Shown here in pieces: positions 22,396 through 33,032 of a stretch of 64,000 nucleotides of DNA (positions are counted from its first letter, which is position 1; each line of letters opens with the position of its first letter). The stretch covers positions 158,556 to 222,555 of the forward strand of contig NW_019154062.1 of assembly GCF_001653235.2 (NCBI RefSeq). The letters are read 5' to 3'. A model generated the notes under the pieces. It made no database searches, had not been told where the DNA came from, and worked only from the letters and a program-made list of their open reading frames with translations. A program made the position numbers and the translations under genes. Origin of the DNA: Pochonia chlamydosporia 170 (lineage: Eukaryota > Ascomycota > Sordariomycetes > Hypocreales > Clavicipitaceae).

Positions 22396-23781
22396 ATGTC
22401 GTCGATTGCGAGGCCCTGTCTCCGGATAGTAGTCGTGGGCGCTGGCCCTGCGGGCCTCTGTGCCGCCACAGCGCTCCGGCAAGATGGGCATATTGTCACC
22501 GTCATTGAGAGGCAAAGGGCTCTCCAACATCGCGGGAACGCACTTGTAATACAGCCAGCGGCTGTCAAAGCGCTGAGAAACATCAAGGGAGCGCACGATG
22601 CACTCAATCGGGTTAGCGTCGCAAACGAAGAGCTGTGGTGGTGGTCATACAAAGACAGCGAGCCCTTCGCGATCACAAGGTCTGTGGAGAAGAGGTTTGA
22701 CACTGATCGCCCGTCTGTGCAGAGGGTCATGCATAGTCTTGCGATGGAGTGCAGCGTTGAAGTTCTTTTTGGCAGAAATGCCGTGTCAATCACTGATCAT
22801 CCGACTCAGCCTGTGATCACAACCAGCGATGGTGACTGCCTCTCAGCTGATTTGATTATAGGCGCAGATGGTGAGCTAGACCTAAAATCGTTGCATTATT
22901 ATAACTAAAAAGGAAGAGGAATCAAATCGGCAATACGAAAGCAGATATTTCCAGGCGTTGATGTTGATCCTACCACCACCAGAGAAGCCATCTTCCTCTC
23001 GTCGCTGCCGGGCTCCGTCATCCGGGGAAACAAACAGCTTGCTAATCGCTTCGCTCCTGGAATAACTCACGGAACAATGGGTCCTGGTCGATTCACACTG
23101 AGCCGGTGGCTGAACGACGATAGCTTTGGCGTACAGTTTGTCGACGTGGACCACGGCAAGCCGTCCGCTGTCGACAGCAACTGGAATACGCCCGCCGACT
23201 TGGAAGAACTGCGTCGCCTGTTTTCCGATTTCAACCCGCTCACGCGACTGCTCTTAGACAATATCCAAACCGCCGAACGGTGGCAGATTGCGACGGGCGC
23301 GAAGCTGGAGACTTGGCGCAGCAGGACTGGGCGCATCGTCTTACTTGGGGACGCGGCGCACGCTATGATTCCACATGCGGCGCAAGGCCTGAGCCAGGGC
23401 ATCGAAGATGGCGTTAGCCTTGCTCGTATGCTTCGAAACACCAAGCTCTGTGGTATATCACGAGCAATCGATGCTTGGGTAAATCTGCGCAAGCCTCGCG
23501 CCGAGCTGTTCGCGCAACGGTCGTTAAATAACGCCGTGTTGCGCAGCCTTCCCGATGGTCCCAAACAAGAGCTCCGTGACCAGAAGATTAAGCAACTTAC
23601 TAAGCAGGTCAGTCAGGATACTGCAAATGTGGTGATGGACATGCATGCAGAGCAAAACAGTCCTCCGTTTCAAAAATGGATGAAAGAATATGACGTCGTA
23701 GAAGAGGTAAGCCATGACATTATTATTAATGTAGTATGTGCTAACACAAATTAGGCTAGGAGGATAATTTCGGCAATATAG
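22396..23781 (+). CDS. FAD-dependent monooxygenase (salicylate hydroxylase-like)
   Basis: Exons 22396-22870, 22919-23706 and 23755-23781, with introns of 48 nt each and GT/AG ends; the product is 429 residues. It is a class-A flavoprotein hydroxylase: an N-terminal Rossmann GxGxxG (G15, G17, G20) ending with the ribose-binding E at the second strand; a DG motif at residues 158-159, whose codons are split by intron 1; and the GDAAHA flavin-binding motif at about 302-307, followed by PHAAQGLSQGIEDG. Such enzymes hydroxylate aromatic rings or polyketides with NAD(P)H and oxygen. Its neighbours are a pathway-type regulator and an SDR, which argues for a small metabolic cluster. The short third exon (8 codons) is the weakest part of the model. 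Upstream it abuts transposon DNA. Confidence 0.88.
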
Positions 23782-23789
23782 TAAGATAT

Positions 23790-24185
23790 TCCATGAATTT
23801 AGCGAGACTATATCTACCATCGTTTCCTCCTCTCCTAAAGTAAGCTGCCGCAAGTGACTGTGGTGCCTGGTCAAGCCTTGCATAAATGTACGCAAACTGG
23901 TCTGCGGGGCCACCAAGAGCAGGTCCGTCGACTTGGAGCTGACTTTCTGTTGCTAGAGATGCTTCCACCAGTGCACGAATCGGAGTGTCACGTCCGTGTA
24001 AAGGAAAGTGTAATACCAAGCGATATAGGTGTTACAAGGAAAATAGAGAGTGTACAGTTTATTGCCATAGGGATAATTATAACCGCGGAAATGAATCAGG
24101 GTTGGCAATAAGGGCTAAATTAGAGTTAGCTAAGCGACCAAAAAGGAAGAGGGCAAGGGCAGATACAGTAGGGAACAGGAATTAG
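23790..24185. pseudogene. Remnants of transposon-like proteins (both strands)
   Basis: The minus strand 23790-24019 has an open frame with a gag-like look (DQFAYIYARLDQAP, then AAYFRRGG). The plus strand from about 23985 reads a Cys-rich motif CKGKCNTKRYRCYKENREC followed by TVYCH and a basic tail. This resembles the CXC-type Cys clusters seen at the C-terminus of some integrase-like transposon proteins. Neither is long enough to be a gene. The assignments are tentative. Confidence 0.3.
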
Positions 24186-24500
24186 ATCATAGTGGGCACC
24201 CCGTATTCGCGACTGGCTCAGTCCAGTCACGGATGTGGATATTCGTCACTGGCCCGGAACATAACTATATCTATTGCTATCTAGGAACTATGTCCCAGAA
24301 CCAAGCTATATGGCAGGCACGTCACTCGTCAGTCCGAAGGGCCATGCAACGAGTGTCAATCTAGGCAATCCATCCATCTAACTGTTTCATCTCTCAATGT
24401 GAGTCGGGCCATCCTGCCTAGAAAGTCACTTCTGATTACAATACCGGTCGAATGAAGAGACAAAGCTCTGTTTGGCAATTAACTAGAAGGAGATTATTGC
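24186..24500. other. Intergenic
   Basis: Contains a diverged pair of near-repeats (GCGACTGGCTCAGTCCAGTCAC...). No gene seen. Confidence 0.4.
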
Positions 24501-25946
24501 TTACCCATCTTCGTCTAAAACTATGCGTATAGCGTCTTCAATATACAGCTTCCACCTCGCATCTAATAAATCCACAATTGTAGTCATGAGTTTGGCGGCC
24601 CGTCCTGCAAAATACCACCGTTGCTGCATCTCCTTCAATATGATGCAGTAGTACGCCAGTAGAATCAATGCGCCGGGATGCCTTTCATACAACAAGTCGA
24701 TATAGCCATCATCGACTGTGACGGGCCACATGCCGAGAATAGTCCATGTGCTCACGCCAGAATCCATGCCGATCTTGTCCATGAATGCAAATGACTTGGC
24801 CAGCTGGACAGCAGACGCATGGTACACTGAAACGCTTTCTTCTGACCAAGACGAGTCATCGGGGACGAGAGCGATAAAATGCCCCAGATATGGTAGCTCA
24901 CTGCCACCCACATCCACGGCCACTTCCCACGCCATTGCGAGAACGCTGGCTGGCCCGTTTTGAACTTTGTCCCATACATCACGCAGCATGTAACAGCCCA
25001 CACGTATAAAGTGCAGCCACTGGGGAATAATTAATGTCTGTTTCCCCTTCCCGTCAGAGTAGTCGTTTATCAGGAGCAAGGAATTATGTGAACTTTCCCC
25101 ATCAGTGGCAAAAGAGTACACGACGAGAAAATAGGCAAATGCTAAGATTGCATCGCAATTCTGTTCCGTCGGACTACCGATGGCTTCTCTGAATGATGGA
25201 ATTGCCATCTCCTGGTGGACACAGGCTCGGATTGCGTACTGTCTCTGGTCTGAGTCCAAGTAGGCCATGTGAAGAGCAGCGCACGCCAGTATGCCATGCA
25301 GAAGGAACTCGTTCTTATATGCCAGTTGAGGGACAAGTTGCAGCCAGATACTCTCTGTTTGCTTATTTGTGACAAAGCTTTTGTGTGCCGAGTCAAAATA
25401 GTGTTGAAGGAGTATTTGATCAGTGCGGTCCAGGTTGTGCTTTGTCTGGAGCTGCTGTTGTAACAGAGGTGTTATAACTGTCGGGCCAGGAACTCGCGGC
25501 CGATGACTGTTGGTGAAATACTGGAGCAATTTACCCCGAAAGAATGTCTGCAGTTGGACTGGTTCCATATTGTGATCGGGGTCACATCTTCTCCCATGCT
25601 CTGAGGACCAGTGCATCTGCATCCTCTTGGTTGAAACACACATGTATTCGCAAGTGGAATATGTGCAGCGCCATCCGGGTTCAACTAGCAGATGGGGAAC
25701 CGGAAACTCATTGCCAGCTGGTGGAGTCACATCCTGCGGGCGTTTGAGCTTCAGCGTCTTTGCGTATACAGTGAACGGGTCGCGTTTCCGACGGTAGATG
25801 TGATGAATGTCCTTGAGATGACGTGGAATTGCCGATGGCTGGATTGCATACTGACAGGGGACGCAGATTAACACCTGGTGCTGGGCTGCGTAATAGAACA
25901 GTTCGCTGGGATGAGTCGCCCTATTTTTCTTATCGTCGGCACTCAT
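24501..25946 (-). CDS. Fungal transcription regulator with C2H2-like N-terminus (DUF3505 type)
   Basis: One uninterrupted frame of 481 residues from ATG at 25946. The N-terminal ~130 residues hold two zinc-finger-like units: LICVPCQYAI...HLKDIHH (C-x2-C...H-x4-H) and WRCTYSTCEYMC...HWSSEH. This pattern is known from fungal DUF3505 proteins, often found in secondary-metabolite clusters. From about residue 175 the sequence is helical and resembles the fungal-specific transcription-factor middle region (ILLQHYFDSAH, ILACAALHMAYLDS, AILAFAYFLVVYSFA). It is transcribed divergently from the SDR gene over a 470-bp shared promoter and convergently with the monooxygenase. The likely role is local pathway control; this is inferred from context, not shown. 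Confidence 0.8.
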   Translation of the reverse strand: MSADDKKNRATHPSELFYYAAQHQVLICVPCQYAIQPSAIPRHLKDIHHIYRRKRDPFTVYAKTLKLKRPQDVTPPAGNEFPVPHLLVEPGWRCTYSTCEYMCVSTKRMQMHWSSEHGRRCDPDHNMEPVQLQTFFRGKLLQYFTNSHRPRVPGPTVITPLLQQQLQTKHNLDRTDQILLQHYFDSAHKSFVTNKQTESIWLQLVPQLAYKNEFLLHGILACAALHMAYLDSDQRQYAIRACVHQEMAIPSFREAIGSPTEQNCDAILAFAYFLVVYSFATDGESSHNSLLLINDYSDGKGKQTLIIPQWLHFIRVGCYMLRDVWDKVQNGPASVLAMAWEVAVDVGGSELPYLGHFIALVPDDSSWSEESVSVYHASAVQLAKSFAFMDKIGMDSGVSTWTILGMWPVTVDDGYIDLLYERHPGALILLAYYCIILKEMQQRWYFAGRAAKLMTTIVDLLDARWKLYIEDAIRIVLDEDG

Positions 25947-26416
25947 TTTGCACCAAGACGACTAGCGAGCATAGCGGTGCCTGCCTTTGTGATCTTGAAG
26001 TCATATTGGGGGGCGTTTTGACAGTTGAGCCGGGATGGATGGATGGATACGGATGGGAGGCACCAACATGATACTAGCAGAGTCCACTCCGCCGAAGAGC
26101 TAACCAGAACGGGACCGTCGATTTCGGTCAAATCAGCATGTGAGTTCGCAGCCTTTGATGCTATTGCAGCAAGCCCATTCCCAAAATGGATCGCGTTGTG
26201 TTTGAGCATCCCCGTTGAGCTCGGTGATCTGTGTGTCATTTCCATTCCGACGGGGTCACGATATATCCTATCTCCATCATCTAAATCCGTGTTCATCTTG
26301 GTTATGGTGCGTAATGCGACGTGCGGCGTGTTCTACAAATTGTATATAAAGCCTTCAACAAGTCCGTCTGTCAGCGGAGCCAGTACGCCCAGCGTAGATT
26401 CATCATAGCGTACGAC
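25947..26416. promoter_or_regulatory. Divergent promoter between regulator and SDR
   Basis: 470 bp between two opposed start codons. It contains a direct repeat of GGATGGAT (around 26034-26043). A TATATAAA box at 26343-26350 lies about 70 bp upstream of the SDR ATG. A shared element could co-regulate both genes. Confidence 0.55.
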
Positions 26417-27418
26417 ATGGCGCCTCAATTTCATCAAACCATCTTAATCACGGGTGCCACTTCTGGCCTTGGATATCAGTGTGCGTTGGCTGTTGCTCGC
26501 CAATGTCCAGAACGTCAAGTCATCATTGCAGCGCGTTCAGATCCGAACGCATGTGCCGCGTCCATCAACCGTCAGTTAGGCCAAAGCAACGCTGCGTTCC
26601 GGCCACTTGATCTGTCAAGCCTAGCCAACATTCGTCAGTTTTCTTCAGAATGGGACAGTAGTTCGTTTCCTCCTATCCAGGCTCTGGTCATGAATGCGGC
26701 ACTGCAGTTTCCTGGCGACGTCGAATACACCGTCGATGGATTCGAAAAGACCTTTGGGATAAGTCACATCGGTCACGCCCTTCTATTCCATCTGTTGCGA
26801 CCTCATTTAGTAGACACGGCTAGGATTGTCATCGTATCCAGCGGCACACATGACCCAGCTCAAACAACTGGTATGCCAGCTGCTGTATACAACTCTGCTG
26901 AGGAACTCGCGCATCCGACTCCCGAGACATCCAAGAACAAGGGTCGGCAACGGTATACTAGTACCAAGTTGGCAAATGTTCTCTACTGCTACGCTCTACA
27001 TGAGCGTTTCATGGCGATTACGAGGGAGAGCGACAAGAAGATACGTTGGGCGGTTTCTGCTTTTGACCCAGGATTAATGCCAGGAACGGGATTGGCCAGA
27101 GAAGCTACGGCTATGAGCAGGTTCTTCTGGCTACACGTGCTGCCTGTTATCTTACCAGTCCTGAGGCTGTTTCTCACGCCGAACATTCACAGTCCGAAAG
27201 ACTCTGGGGAGACATTGGCGCGTTTGGCAGTCGGTGAGGACGTTGAGGGGCTGAGTGGTGTTTATTACGAAGGTGAAAGGCAAATCAAATCCAGTGCGGC
27301 AAGTTACGAGAAGAGTAGTCAGGAAGACTTGTGGCTATGGACGGCAAAGACGCTTGGTAGAGACGAGGCGGAGAGGTCGAGATTTGCGCTGCAAGATCTA
27401 TTGCAAGCTAGAACATAG
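26417..27418 (+). CDS. Short-chain dehydrogenase/reductase
   Basis: 333 residues from the ATG at 26417, 70 bp downstream of a TATA box. The longer open frame upstream lacks a second plausible ATG. Classical SDR features in order: TGATSGLG cofactor loop (residues 12-19), D-L-S-S at about 65-68, N93 in the NAA motif, VIVSS with the catalytic Ser at 141/142, and YTSTK with catalytic Y180 and K184. The C-terminal half has a hydrophobic stretch (FFWLHVLPVILPVLRLFL) that could form a membrane anchor, as in WWOX/retinol-dehydrogenase-like fungal SDRs. It probably oxidises or reduces a small lipid-like or polyketide substrate. Neighbours suggest a shared pathway with the monooxygenase. Confidence 0.88.
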   Translation: MAPQFHQTILITGATSGLGYQCALAVARQCPERQVIIAARSDPNACAASINRQLGQSNAAFRPLDLSSLANIRQFSSEWDSSSFPPIQALVMNAALQFPGDVEYTVDGFEKTFGISHIGHALLFHLLRPHLVDTARIVIVSSGTHDPAQTTGMPAAVYNSAEELAHPTPETSKNKGRQRYTSTKLANVLYCYALHERFMAITRESDKKIRWAVSAFDPGLMPGTGLAREATAMSRFFWLHVLPVILPVLRLFLTPNIHSPKDSGETLARLAVGEDVEGLSGVYYEGERQIKSSAASYEKSSQEDLWLWTAKTLGRDEAERSRFALQDLLQART

Positions 27419-28798
27419 CGTGCGGCGAATGCGTATTATTGATGTATTTGTGTCTGGTTTGTCAATGTCATTCTATTCATATTCCGTTAAGCAAAGACTA
27501 TGTGCGCCGAACCACTTTGCTACTGTAACGGTCCCAACAGACTCCGAGGAAAATGCGGATTCGGCTCAGGCCAGACGGTCGAGACCGGGTAAGCCATGCA
27601 TAGATGCCTGGGTGAGCTGCCTCTATAAAGGTCGCGCGATGGTCGCGCAATGCTAACTATCCTGCAAAGTAACATTTACAATTTAGGTTTTTAATAATAG
27701 TACTAATTGCTATACTATTATGGCCGCTCTAATAATAATTAGGAGGAAGAGGAAAGGGGGGAGGGCAGCAGCATTATATAAAATTAGTACTCTTGGTCAC
27801 TTGCTTTGTGAGTTTCCTGGCATCCTCTTCCATCCGTTATTAGTTACCACGCAATAATACTTTATCTCTTAAAGCTAGAAGCTATGGACTCTTCGCTATA
27901 AAGACTAAATAACCTAGCGGCAATTACAGACTGGGCTAAATCCTATAGCTAGATAGCTAACTAACACGTTAAGAATAATAAACAGAGAAACCTAAATAAA
28001 TATAATAATACTATTAAGAAGAAGTAAGACTAGGTGCTAAATAAATATACTATATAAGCATATAATTAAGTAATAAAGATATATTCCTATATAATACTAA
28101 CCTATAAGCAGCTAGCACTAGGATAAATCTAGATGTAATACTAACTTTAAGTAGTATAAAGAATTTCTACTTTAAAAGGAAATATTATTTCTGCCTATCT
28201 ATAAGCTTAAGAATTTCTAGAGATTTTATAAAGATTAGTCTATTAGAAGACTTTATAATTACCTAATAGCTTAAATACTAAAAGCTTAAGTAAAGAATTT
28301 TAAAGGGGGTTATATATATATAATAGAAAATCTTCTTAGCAATAAAGATACTAAGGAAATTAACTATATAGGTTTATCTAAGTAATTATATTCTTTTAAC
28401 TCTTACTAATCTTAATATATAGTAGATAAAGAATATTCTCTCTTATAAGAAGAATAATAGTATTAAAGATATTATAATACTAAAGTATAACTATAAACTA
28501 ATAGACCTAGATTAGCACCTAGATACTCTATATACTAGAGAAGACCTTAGAATTAGTTATAAGAGGACTAGGTTTTAATTTTATCTTATCCTTCTAATAT
28601 TTATAAATAGTAGAGCCTAAAAAGGCAGACTGCTAACTAATAGAATTAAGTATAAGGTAAATGCTAGCACTCTAAGAGCCCTAACCCTATATAGCTTCTT
28701 ACTGTCTTTATAGGATATTTACCTTATACTTAATAGAGATAATAAGAGCAATTAATAATTCTTCTTTAGCCTTAATTAATAAACTATTAAAAATAATA
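27419..28798. other. Boundary and RIP-decayed AT-rich block
   Basis: GC-balanced to about 27650, then abruptly TpA-rich. It has transposon-like composition but no family I can name. A long frame with former Gln/Trp codons turned to stops runs on the plus strand from about 27880. It is interrupted by the Fot1-like element at 28799. Confidence 0.5.
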
Positions 28799-30660
28799 AC
28801 GTACTCCACAAGCAAGCTAGACACACAAGCAAGCTAGACAGCCTAACTTATCCTCTTATAAAGAGTATAATAAAAAATAACCACAATATAAGAAATTAAT
28901 TAATTCTTACTATTATTCTCTTTATTAGATATTTCTAAATTAATCTAATAAGTTTGTGCATTATAGCTAGTCTTACTATATATACTATATTACTATCCCT
29001 TTATCTTATCCTAAGGCTTTTAACCTCTAGTTTTATAATCTTCTTACTGTATCTACTCTTTTATATTATTCTAATCCTAAAGAGCTTATCCCTTAGAAAT
29101 AGTTATACTGCTGCCTTAGCGTAATTATATTTTTTTAGCTCTATACTGCTTGCTTAGTAGTATATTTACTTTCTAAAGTTAGTTAACCTTAGCTTTTAAG
29201 AGTATAACCTAATATATAATTCTATATATTATCTTTATAATCTAATTTATAGTAGTTAAAATTAATATTAGTAAGCTTTCCTAATAGTAGTTAGTTTATA
29301 TTTTAATATAGTTAGTTTATAAAGTTACCTTAATTAGGTTATTTAGGGTCTTTAAAACCTATAGATTTAGTAGCTTAGGTGCCTCTTTAATTAGTATTAG
29401 AGTTTATAGCCTTATATCTAGATGTAATAAGATACTATTTAGATTAAATAGAATAAGTCTTATACCTCTAAAAGCTTCTTAGATATTTTCTTTAGTTATT
29501 ATAGCTTTAAAGGTAGTATAAAATATAGGAAAAAAGTTAGCTTATATAATATATATAATATAAGCTCTTATATGTCCTTTAAATTCCCTGCTATATGCCT
29601 TCTTTAGTAGCCTAAAATAGCTAATATCTAATAGCTAAAGAATATAGGATAAATAAGATAGCATATAAAGCATAATAATCTTATAGTCTTTATAGAATAC
29701 CTTAAATTTAGTTAAGTAGTAACTTTTATATCTATCTAAGATAAGAAGATAATATATACTATAAGTTTAGGGTTTAATATACTTTTTAAAGTACTAGATC
29801 TAATCTATAGCTTTGTTATTTATAGTCTAGCTATTATAAGTTATAGAGATAATCTAATTTTTTAGTAGTATACTATCTTTATATTAATTTCTAAGGTAAA
29901 ACTACTCTATAGCTATAATAAATAGTAGGATAGCTTTACCCTAAAAATTAGTAGACTAGAGTACTAAAACCTATTTTCTATTACCTAGTTAAGCTAAATT
30001 TAGCTTGCTATATCTATTTAAGCTTATAATTACTATTATAGTTAAGATTATACCTATTATAAAGCTAGTCTTATTAAAGTTATAAAAATTCTTATCTTAT
30101 ATACTATATTTTATAACTATATTATATATAAGCTTAAACTAAGGTTTAATTATCTTTAAATCTTTATATAAGGCTCTCTAATAGTTATATTAATATGTAA
30201 AATATATAGATAGCTATAGTTAGCACTTAATAAAGTTTAAAGCCTAGTTAACTCCTATAGAAGGCATATTATAATTAGCAAGTAAGTAATTTACTATATC
30301 TTATATACTACTAAGCTAGAAAGAAAAAGATTATAAGTCTAGGTTAAAATTATATCTAATAATTATTAATTTCTCTAGATTTATAAGTTTTTAAGAATTA
30401 GGTATAGTATTATATTACGCGTTAATTCCCTTAATATAAGTACTTAATATACTATAGAGCACTATATAGATCTTTACTATAGCTTAAATACTTAGTTTAG
30501 GAGTATTCTAGATAGCTTTAATAGCTAAGACTATTTAGCTCTCTTTACTTAATAAATCTATAATATTTAGTAGAGAAATATAATATTAAAGGAGGAAAGG
30601 TCTATTAATCTAGTAAGGTGTCTAGCTTGCTTGTGTGTCTAGCTCGCTTGTGGAGTACGT
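28799..30660 (-). mobile_element. Dead Fot1/pogo-like Tc1-mariner transposon
   Basis: 1862 bp, beginning ACGTACTCCACAAGCAAGC and ending with its inverted counterpart GCTCGCTTGTGGAGTACGT. The element is flanked by TA at both sides (28797-28798, 30661-30662). Each terminus carries the motif ACAAGCAAGCTAGAC twice in tandem, likely transposase-binding sites. The minus strand at about 29560-29770 still reads the pogo/DDE_1 transposase end: LLILD near the second acidic residue, then LQLLDI and FRLLKKAYSREF. Size and TA target fit Fot1-type elements. The coding region is destroyed by RIP. Confidence 0.85.
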
Positions 30661-30662
30661 TA

Positions 30663-31619
30663 AAGATCCTAAGAATAATAAGTAATTATAATATTCTTGC
30701 TTTCTCCTAAGCTTTAACCTAAAGTTAATAAATTAGATTTAGTGTTACTAGCTATAAGTATAAACTTCTCTATTATAATGCTATTTTTCTATTGCTACTT
30801 CTTACTATTATAAATAGCGCTCTTAATTAGGAGTATTTTATCTAGATTCTTAAAGGGAATAGAGATAGACCTATAGAATAGAATAATATAGCTCTAGATA
30901 TACCTATATGCAGATTAGTTAATAGATAGGGTGTAGTCTATAAGACTAAGCCCTAAGTAAGTTTATCTTTTTAGCAATATTTAGAAAGCTTTTTATAGTA
31001 GAATATAACTATTTGCCTATATCTATACATATAATTAGGCGTAAAATTAGCAAGTAGCTTAATAGTAGGTTCTTTTATAGTCTTAAAGTTTACATGTAAA
31101 AGTTAAAAACTTATAACTAGAGTAATATATAGAGGTAAAGAGATCTTAATACCTTATATAGGCTAATAAAACTATATTTAGCTAAAGTTATATTATATTT
31201 ATATTATCCTATAATAGATTTACTATATTTATATATAAAAAGCTAGATTATATAGTAGTTAAATACTTTTAAGGTATTAGTTAGTTTTAGTAGCCTAGTC
31301 TTCTAACTAAGTTACCTACTACTCTAAGACACAAGATAAGCATATATACTAATATTATTAAGCTATAGAAGATACTTAAAGAATTAAATACTAATCTATT
31401 AGCAGAAAGAATTCCTAAAAATAAGCTAATTGCCGTAAGAAAATAGCTTAAAAGAGTAGCTTTAGAGAAGTATTACGCTAAATATTTTAAGTAAATATAA
31501 TAATAGAGACTACTTTATAGTAACCTTTATAATGTATATAATAATAAGGACCTACTTAATAACCTAATACCTAAGAAAGGTTATATTATATAAGCTATAA
31601 TAGGCATATTACCTGTAGA
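30663..31619 (+). pseudogene. RIPed unrecognised transposon-like frame (C-terminal part)
   Basis: AT-rich with frequent TAG/TAA at former Gln codons. From about 31330 a frame free of most stops encodes a basic, helical stretch (LLAERIPKNK, then VALEKYYAKYFKQIQQ). I do not recognise the family. It could be the continuation of the block at 27880-28798 across the Fot1-like insertion. Confidence 0.4.
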
Positions 31620-32027
31620 CAGAGCATTGCCGAAAACTACAAAATGTAGTTTTTTTTATTTCAATAAAATATTTATATTAAATAGACTAAAATAGATATA
31701 GAATAAGTATTTATATCTAAAAATAGCAAATTAAAAAACTACAGTGTAGTATAGTAGAAAAGTGGGTCCTATATATTCCTAATAAGCCTAAACTACAAAA
31801 AAACTACAAAAACTACAAATTACTATGTAAAAAACACTACAAATGTAGTTTTTCTAGTTTTAGCTTTAACTAAGGCTCTAAGACCCACTTTTCTTAGTAA
31901 GCCTAAAAATTAGTATAATAATCTATTTTTTAAGGGACTTTATATTCTTATAAGTATTTTAGTCTATTTTATATAAATATTCTAGGAAAATGAAAAAACT
32001 ACACAAACTACATTTGACAATGCTCTG
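31620..32027. mobile_element. hAT-type MITE, family A, copy 1
   Basis: 408 bp with CAGAGCATTG at the left and CAATGCTCTG at the right end. The interior is filled with ACTACA/TGTAGT motifs in both orientations. Almost identical, in reverse orientation, to 44047-44454. The flanks here (CCTGTAGA / CTAGCTAG) do not form a clear target duplication. It keeps intact CpA and so is not RIPed. Confidence 0.8.
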
Positions 32028-32453
32028 CTAGCTAGTTATTAAGCAGCCCAGCCTTATGCAAGACGCTCTAGTGCTACTTACTAGCTATAGGAGTATATAC
32101 TATTATCCCTAAGAGGCACCTAAGAATAGACTCTGCCTATATTATAGCCTAGTAGTAAAGAGGTTAGCCAAAAGATAATATTATTTATATAGTAGATGAC
32201 TAACTAACTAGTTTATAGTCTTCTGCCTTAAAAGAGATTATAGTATATTTATTACTGCTAGAGAAAGTTAATAGCTAAAACCTTAGGTATATACTAGACT
32301 AATTTAAAGTTTTACTTCTTCTATATAGCATTCTACACAAGAGATAATTATCAAAAACATTACTAGAACTACCTAGCCTAACTTAAGTACTACTGCTTAA
32401 TTATATACTAATATACTCTATTATGTCTAGCATTTTATCTACTCTATAAATAG
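32028..32453. other. RIPed spacer between two MITEs
   Basis: TpA-rich, with fragments of the same unrecognised reading frame. No supported gene. Confidence 0.4.
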
Positions 32454-33032
32454 CAGAGCATTGCTTGTATTGTATTTATTGTATTTTTTGGGGGTTACTT
32501 GTATTTTGTATTATATCTATTTTGTATTATATTATATTTAATACAATAAAATAAATACAATAAAAAAAAAATACAATATAAAATAATACAAAAATATAAT
32601 ACAAAAATACATTATATTTTAATTAGAAAAAAAAATACTAAAAGAATCCCTAGAAATTCTATTTAGCTATAATAGTAGCTAAAAATAGCTAATAAATTAG
32701 TAATAGGGCTAGAAATAGCTATATTAGCTATAATTAGCTTCTAAAAACCTACTTTAAATTAGGCTATATTTTTGCATTATATGGAAATTAAACTTAGAAC
32801 CTTAAGAAATTACTATTAATAGTAACTGCCTATAAATATAAAAATACAATATATATAAATACAATATAATGTATTTTTTGCCTAGCCTATATATTGTATT
32901 TTATATTATATTGTATTTAAATATAATATATCTAAGATCCTATGTATTATATTTTGTATTGTATTTAAATATAATATAATATAAATATAATATAAAAATA
33001 CATTTTGTATTGTATTTTTCGGCAATGCTCTG
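32454..33032. mobile_element. hAT-type MITE, family B, copy 1
   Basis: 579 bp with the same CAGAGCATTG / CAATGCTCTG ends as family A. Flanked by a perfect 8-bp target duplication ATAAATAG, the hAT length. The interior is different: runs of TTGTATT/AATACAA make both ends nearly palindromic. A related copy lies at 46379-46971. Confidence 0.88.

Noticed and set aside
26321..26416. N-terminal extension of the SDR gene from 26321.
   Set aside because: It has no ATG at its start, overlaps the TATA box and adds residues ahead of the standard SDR N-terminus; the ATG at 26417 is preferred.
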